A stretch of DNA of 9,164 nt, taken from positions 1-9,164 of the forward strand of contig JAEZWE010000030.1 in NCBI GenBank assembly GCA_023420435.1, read 5' to 3'. Under the pieces are notes generated by a model. The model ran no database searches. It was not told where the DNA came from and was given only the letters and a program-made list of their open reading frames with translations. This document shows positions 6,302 through 9,164 of this stretch, in pieces. This DNA is from Bacteroidota bacterium. Its GTDB lineage: Bacteria; Bacteroidota; Bacteroidia; Flavobacteriales; Weeksellaceae. How positions within the stretch are numbered: position 1 is the first letter of the stretch; each line of letters opens with the position of its first letter. The position numbers and the translations under genes are program-made.

Positions 6302-7729
6302 TTATTCTTCTACAAAATGAAGTGCTTTTTCTTGATCAAACTCTCCTTCCCATTTAGCAATAACTACGGAAGCCAAACAGTTACCGATAACATTTACCGA
6401 AGTTCTTCCCATATCCATTAATTCATCAATTCCTAAAATAGCGGCAATAATAAATGTTGGTAATCCAAACTGATCTGCCGTTGCAATTAAAATAATTAGA
6501 GAAGCTCTTGGTATAGCAGCAACGCCTTTACTGGTAATCATCAACGTTAAACAAATTAATAACTGTTGTCCAAAAGAAAGATCCATACCCGCAGCTTGCG
6601 CCACAAAAATAGAAGCTAAGGAAAGATACAGGGTCGTTCCATCCAAATTAAAAGAATATCCTGTAGGAACTACAAACGAAACAATTTTCCTTGGAACTCC
6701 AAATTTTTCCATATTCTGCATTACCACAGGAAGTGCGGCATCTGAACTTGTAGTCGCAAAAGCTATAGAAACCGGCTCTTTAATCGCTTGTATAAATTTT
6801 TTAATCGGAACTTTCATGTATAACGCAATTGGAAGTAACACCAAAAGTAAAAATGCAAACAGAGCACAATATAAAGTAAGCAATAACATGAAAAGGTATT
6901 TCAAAATATCAATTCCCATGTGTCCTACCGTATAAGCCATTGCAGCGCCCACTCCAATAGGTGCAAAATACATGATGATATGGGTATATTTAAACATGGT
7001 TTCCGATAAACTTTCCATAAAATCCACTAAAGGTTTTTTCTTTTTTTCTGAAAGTTGCGCCAAACCGATACCGAAAATCACCGCGAAAATGACAATTTGT
7101 AAAACCTGATTTTCATAAATAGATTTAATAATATTTTCCGGGAAAACATCTCTGAAAAAAGAGGTTGTTTTAAAAATCCAATGATTAGCTTCAGGAATTT
7201 GTTCCAATGCTTTAATATCTGCTTCTTTTACGGCAGAAGTTTTGGGAAGTTCCTGATGCGGAATTTTTGAAGCATCAATTCCTTTTCCGGCCTGCGAAAT
7301 ATTAATGGCTGCTAAACCAATGAAAAGCGCAATAGTAGTGGCAGAATAAAAATAAAGCAATGATTTCCAAGCCATTCTTCCTACTTGTTTCAAATCGGAA
7401 TGTCCGGCAATTCCATAAACTAATGTGGCAAAAAGAATAGGCCCAACAATGGTTTTAATTAAACGGATAAATCCCTGGCTTAAAGGCTGTAGCGAAAGAG
7501 CAATTCCAGGAAAATCTCTTCCGATAATAACCCCCATTACAATACTCACCAAAATCCAAGTAGTAAGATTTTTTCTTCTTAAAGCGTAAGTAATTAATCC
7601 TAAAATCAAAAGCAAATGACCCAAAACAATATAATCGTTAGGTAAAGGATTCATTAAATTAATTCCGTGAAGAATAACAGCAATGGTAAGAGTAATAAAA
7701 GGAAAAATTTTCAGAAATTTAGAATACAT
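6302..7729 (-). CDS. Dicarboxylate/amino acid:cation symporter (DAACS/SDF family)
   Basis: This 475-residue inner-membrane secondary transporter imports acidic amino acids or C4-dicarboxylates with H+ or Na+. Core landmarks: LSQGFIRLIKTIVGPILFATLVYGI starting near 83; the HP1 serine-rich tip TTSSDAALP (326-334); NLDGT (361-365); the HP2 tip SKGVAAIP (400-407); and the TM8 binding segment D435, D439, R442, T443, N446, N450. By alignment with archaeal GltPh, Arg442 corresponds to R397, which contacts the side-chain carboxylate of aspartate, and Asn450 sits where GltPh has the Na1 ligand D405. About 54 residues precede the usual start of the fold and hold two hydrophobic segments (about 7-26 and 33-50), so 10 rather than 8 helices are expected. 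The gene stands alone: convergent with the mannosidase and divergent from the BON genes. Substrate and coupling ion are not decided. Confidence 0.93.
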   Translation of the reverse strand: MYSKFLKIFPFITLTIAVILHGINLMNPLPNDYIVLGHLLLILGLITYALRRKNLTTWILVSIVMGVIIGRDFPGIALSLQPLSQGFIRLIKTIVGPILFATLVYGIAGHSDLKQVGRMAWKSLLYFYSATTIALFIGLAAINISQAGKGIDASKIPHQELPKTSAVKEADIKALEQIPEANHWIFKTTSFFRDVFPENIIKSIYENQVLQIVIFAVIFGIGLAQLSEKKKKPLVDFMESLSETMFKYTHIIMYFAPIGVGAAMAYTVGHMGIDILKYLFMLLLTLYCALFAFLLLVLLPIALYMKVPIKKFIQAIKEPVSIAFATTSSDAALPVVMQNMEKFGVPRKIVSFVVPTGYSFNLDGTTLYLSLASIFVAQAAGMDLSFGQQLLICLTLMITSKGVAAIPRASLIILIATADQFGLPTFIIAAILGIDELMDMGRTSVNVIGNCLASVVIAKWEGEFDQEKALHFVEE

Positions 7730-7749
7730 AATTGTCTTTCAAAGTTTCA

Positions 7750-7757
7750 CAAATATA
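7750..7757 (-). promoter_or_regulatory. Candidate -7 box for the symporter gene (TATATTTG on the minus strand)
   Basis: CAAATATA on the plus strand reads TATATTTG on the minus strand, an exact TAnnTTTG match, 20 bases before the symporter ATG. The implied leader is very short (about 10-15 bases). A TTTTAA-like stretch around 7779-7784 is the only, weak, -33 candidate. Confidence 0.45.
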
Positions 7758-7933
7758 GTTTTTTTTGTTAAAGATGGTTAAAAGGAACTTTCAAGAGTTA
7801 AAAAATTAAACTTGATTATTCATTTTTTTTTAAAAAATTCATCATCAAAAAATGAAAATTATTAATGAATAACTTCTACATTTTTTAAGAAAAATTTAAA
7901 GATTTTTAAGAGTTATGGTACAGATTTTATTAT
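7758..7933. other. AT-rich divergent intergenic region with inverted repeats, no gene seen
   Basis: The 249 bp between the divergent symporter and BON-lipoprotein genes contain no plausible reading frame. TTATTCATT (7816-7824) and AATGAATAA (7864-7872) form a perfect 9-bp inverted repeat. Nested in it, TTCATTTTTT (7819-7828) is complementary to AAAAAATGAA (7847-7856). These could be a regulator site, a leader hairpin or chance pairing in AT-rich sequence; no known riboswitch or RNA gene is recognisable. Confidence 0.4.
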
Positions 7934-7941
7934 TAAATTTG
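7934..7941 (+). promoter_or_regulatory. Candidate -7 box for the BON gene pair (TAAATTTG)
   Basis: TAAATTTG is an exact match to TAnnTTTG and lies 37 bases before the ATG at 7979, a normal leader length. A second, imperfect box (TCAATTTG) lies at 7949-7956. No good TTTG -33 element is visible about 20 bases upstream. Confidence 0.4.
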
Positions 7942-7978
7942 GTCAAATTCAATTTGTTTAAACATTAAATAAACTATT

Positions 7979-8458
7979 ATGAAAAAAACAATCGCAATGG
8001 CTGCTTTAGCGCTTGCAGTATCTTTCGGATCAATTTCTTGTAAGAAAAAAGTAACAGATGCTGAGTTACAAACTCAAGCAACAACGGTAGTAACATCAAA
8101 TCCTGGAGCTTCTGTTGAAGTAAAAGAGGGAATTGCTCATTTAAGCGGAACTTTTACTGATGCAGTATCCAGAGATGCTATGATTGCCGACTTAAAAAAA
8201 ATTGAAGGAATAAAAGACGTTATGGATATGACGGTAATTGCAGAACCGGCACCTGTAGAAACAGTTTCAGCAGTGGATCCTGTAGTTCAGCAAAAAGTAG
8301 CAGATGCTGTTAAAGATTTTCCTTCGGTAAAAGTAGAAGTTATTAATGGTGAGCTTACATTAACCGGAAATGTTTCCCAAGTGCAGGCAAGAAAAATTAA
8401 AGAATCGGTTGACGCTTTACAAGTAGGAAAAGTGAATTACAACTACACCGTAAAATAA
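7979..8458 (+). CDS. Lipoprotein with two BON domains
   Basis: A 159-residue envelope protein. Residues 1-20 are a lipoprotein signal peptide ending in the lipobox-like GSIS, with Cys21 as the lipidated residue followed by KKK. That basic start lacks the acidic surface-export signal described in some Bacteroidota lipoproteins, so a periplasm-facing location is likely. Two BON domains follow: about 25-87 (SVEVKEGIAHLSGTFTD core) and about 100-158 (VKVEVINGELTLTGNVS core). Each has the 'V-x-V-x-x-G-x-x-x-L-x-G' strand pattern. BON domains occur in OsmY, DolP and Kbp and are linked to envelope stress, phospholipid binding or osmotic response. An Ala/Pro/Val-rich linker (88-99) separates the domains. 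The next gene starts 25 bases after the stop, also begins with a BON-type domain, and is probably co-transcribed. The specific function is unknown. Confidence 0.85.
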   Translation: MKKTIAMAALALAVSFGSISCKKKVTDAELQTQATTVVTSNPGASVEVKEGIAHLSGTFTDAVSRDAMIADLKKIEGIKDVMDMTVIAEPAPVETVSAVDPVVQQKVADAVKDFPSVKVEVINGELTLTGNVSQVQARKIKESVDALQVGKVNYNYTVK

Positions 8459-8483
8459 TAAAAATTTTAAAAAAAAATAAATA

Positions 8484-8903
8484 ATGAGTGCATTACAAGA
8501 TAAATATGCCAGCGTAATTTCTGCAGCACAATCTGCCGGAATTGAGGGTTTGCAAGTAAGAGAACAGGACGGAATTCTTTATGTTTCCGGAAACGCAACT
8601 TCCACTTCTGCCAAAGATGCCGTTTGGAATGCTTTGGGAACGATTGATTCTACTTATTCTGCTTCTGATATCAATATCGATGTTCAAGTGGCTGGATTAG
8701 CAAGTGGCGCTTCTTTAAGAGTTGCCACAGAAGAATCGAATCTTAACATTCGGCAGGAACCTTCAACAGAAGCTGCTATTGTAGGAAAAGCAGCAAAAGG
8801 TGAAAACGTAACTTTGGTGGAGCAATCTTCGGACGATTGGTGGAAGATTAGAACCGCTGATGGTGAAGAGGGCTATGCTTATGCAAGATATTTGAAAGCC
8901 TAA
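8484..8903 (+). CDS. BON-like domain plus bacterial SH3 (SH3b) domain protein
   Basis: This 139-residue protein has a BON-like N-terminal domain (about 5-69, with LQVREQDGILYVSGNATS at its centre) and a bacterial SH3 domain (about 78-138). The SH3b signature is LNIRQEPSTEAAIVGKAAKG followed by WWKIRTADGEEGYAYARYLK. The layout parallels E. coli Kbp (YgaU), which is BON plus LysM, with SH3b in place of LysM. SH3b modules usually bind cell-wall peptides in exported proteins, but no signal peptide is present. An in-frame TAA at 8478-8480, one codon before the ATG, rules out a longer N-terminus. It is therefore predicted cytoplasmic unless exported by another route. It forms a unit with the BON lipoprotein gene 25 bases upstream and is followed by a strong terminator. 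The role is unknown; a potassium or stress-sensing role like Kbp would be speculation. Confidence 0.85.
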   Translation: MSALQDKYASVISAAQSAGIEGLQVREQDGILYVSGNATSTSAKDAVWNALGTIDSTYSASDINIDVQVAGLASGASLRVATEESNLNIRQEPSTEAAIVGKAAKGENVTLVEQSSDDWWKIRTADGEEGYAYARYLKA

Positions 8904-8922
8904 TTTTAAGAAATTTAATATT

Positions 8923-8953
8923 AAAATCCTCAGCTTTTCTGAGGATTTTTCTT
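8923..8953. terminator. Terminator after the BON-SH3b gene, shared with the convergent alkB-like gene
   Basis: AAAATCCTCAG (8923-8933) pairs perfectly with CTGAGGATTTT (8939-8949) around a 5-base CTTTT loop and is followed by TTTTTCTTT. The A-run at the left end gives a short T-run on the minus strand. It lies 19 bases after the BON-SH3b stop and 3 bases from the alkB-like stop. Confidence 0.9.
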
Positions 8954-8956
8954 TAA

Positions 8957-9164
8957 TTAAAAATTTTCTATGGTTCTAAAGGTTAAATTAATTCTTGGCG
9001 TAGAAACTTTTTTGGTCGTGGGAAGTCGGTGCAACCAAAAAGTTTGGGTTTCGTCTTTCATCATCAAAAGACTTCCGTTTTCCAAAAAAATTTCAATTTT
9101 TTCTTTAGTGAATTTGTGCTTGAATAAAAATTTTCTTTGTGCACCAAAACTCAGTGAAGCAATT
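8957..9164 (-). CDS. AlkB-like 2-oxoglutarate/Fe(II) dioxygenase, C-terminal fragment
   Basis: Reading the minus strand from the right edge to the TAA at 8957-8959 gives 68 residues of an open frame; the start lies beyond the window. It begins IASLSFGAQRKFLFKHK, then GSLLMMKDETQTFWLHRLP, then PRINLTFR. This is the C-terminal half of the AlkB fold. The His of FWLHRLP is the second iron-binding histidine of the HxD...H triad. The two arginines of PRINLTFR correspond to the AlkB pair (R204 and R210 in E. coli) that binds 2-oxoglutarate and the product. AlkB enzymes remove alkyl lesions from DNA or RNA bases by oxidation. The HxD part is not visible, so activity cannot be confirmed. The small-protein style (AlkB2/3-like) is inferred from this end only. 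Confidence 0.88.
   Translation of the reverse strand, partial: IASLSFGAQRKFLFKHKFTKEKIEIFLENGSLLMMKDETQTFWLHRLPTTKKVSTPRINLTFRTIENF

Overview
The window reads as chromosomal DNA of a member of the Bacteroidota, most likely class Flavobacteriia and plausibly the Weeksellaceae (Chryseobacterium, Kaistella or Elizabethkingia type). This is inferred from very AT-rich intergenic DNA, the lack of clear Shine-Dalgarno sites before most starts, several TAnnTTTG-type promoter -7 boxes, and the protein content: a GH92 mannosidase, a Mrp protein of the Bacteroidota type, and a GNAT-nitrilase fusion. No species name can be read from the sequence alone.

Layout from left to right: (1) the 3' end of a Ppx/GppA exopolyphosphatase gene (+), closed by a hairpin terminator. 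(2) A 503-residue fusion of an N-acetyltransferase and a nitrilase-family carbon-nitrogen hydrolase (+), ending at a bidirectional terminator. (3) A minus-strand pair for iron-sulfur cluster handling: mrp (ApbC-type P-loop ATPase) followed by a small NifU C-terminal-domain protein, separated by about 100 bp holding an array of GTTTGA/TCAAAC hexamers. (4) A secreted GH92 alpha-mannosidase with a C-terminal F5/8-type-C-like module (+), divergent from mrp. (5) A dicarboxylate/amino acid:cation symporter (-), convergent with the mannosidase over a shared hairpin. (6) A 249-bp AT-rich divergent intergenic region. (7) A two-gene unit (+): a lipoprotein with two BON domains and a leaderless BON-SH3b protein. 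(8) The 3' end of an AlkB-like 2-oxoglutarate/Fe(II) dioxygenase gene (-), convergent over another hairpin.

The genes do not form one pathway. Functional coupling is supported only for mrp with nifU (Fe-S cluster carriage) and for the BON-BON lipoprotein with the BON-SH3b protein (probably envelope or stress related). There is no mobile element, CRISPR array, tRNA, rRNA, toxin-antitoxin module or defence island. I found no convincing new multi-gene system. The points most worth a second look are the uncharacterised acetyltransferase-nitrilase fusion, the BON/SH3b pair whose second member cannot carry a signal peptide, the hexamer array inside the mrp-nifU unit, the Mrp protein with a single C-terminal cysteine, and the symporter with an extra N-terminal membrane hairpin and an altered cation-site residue.
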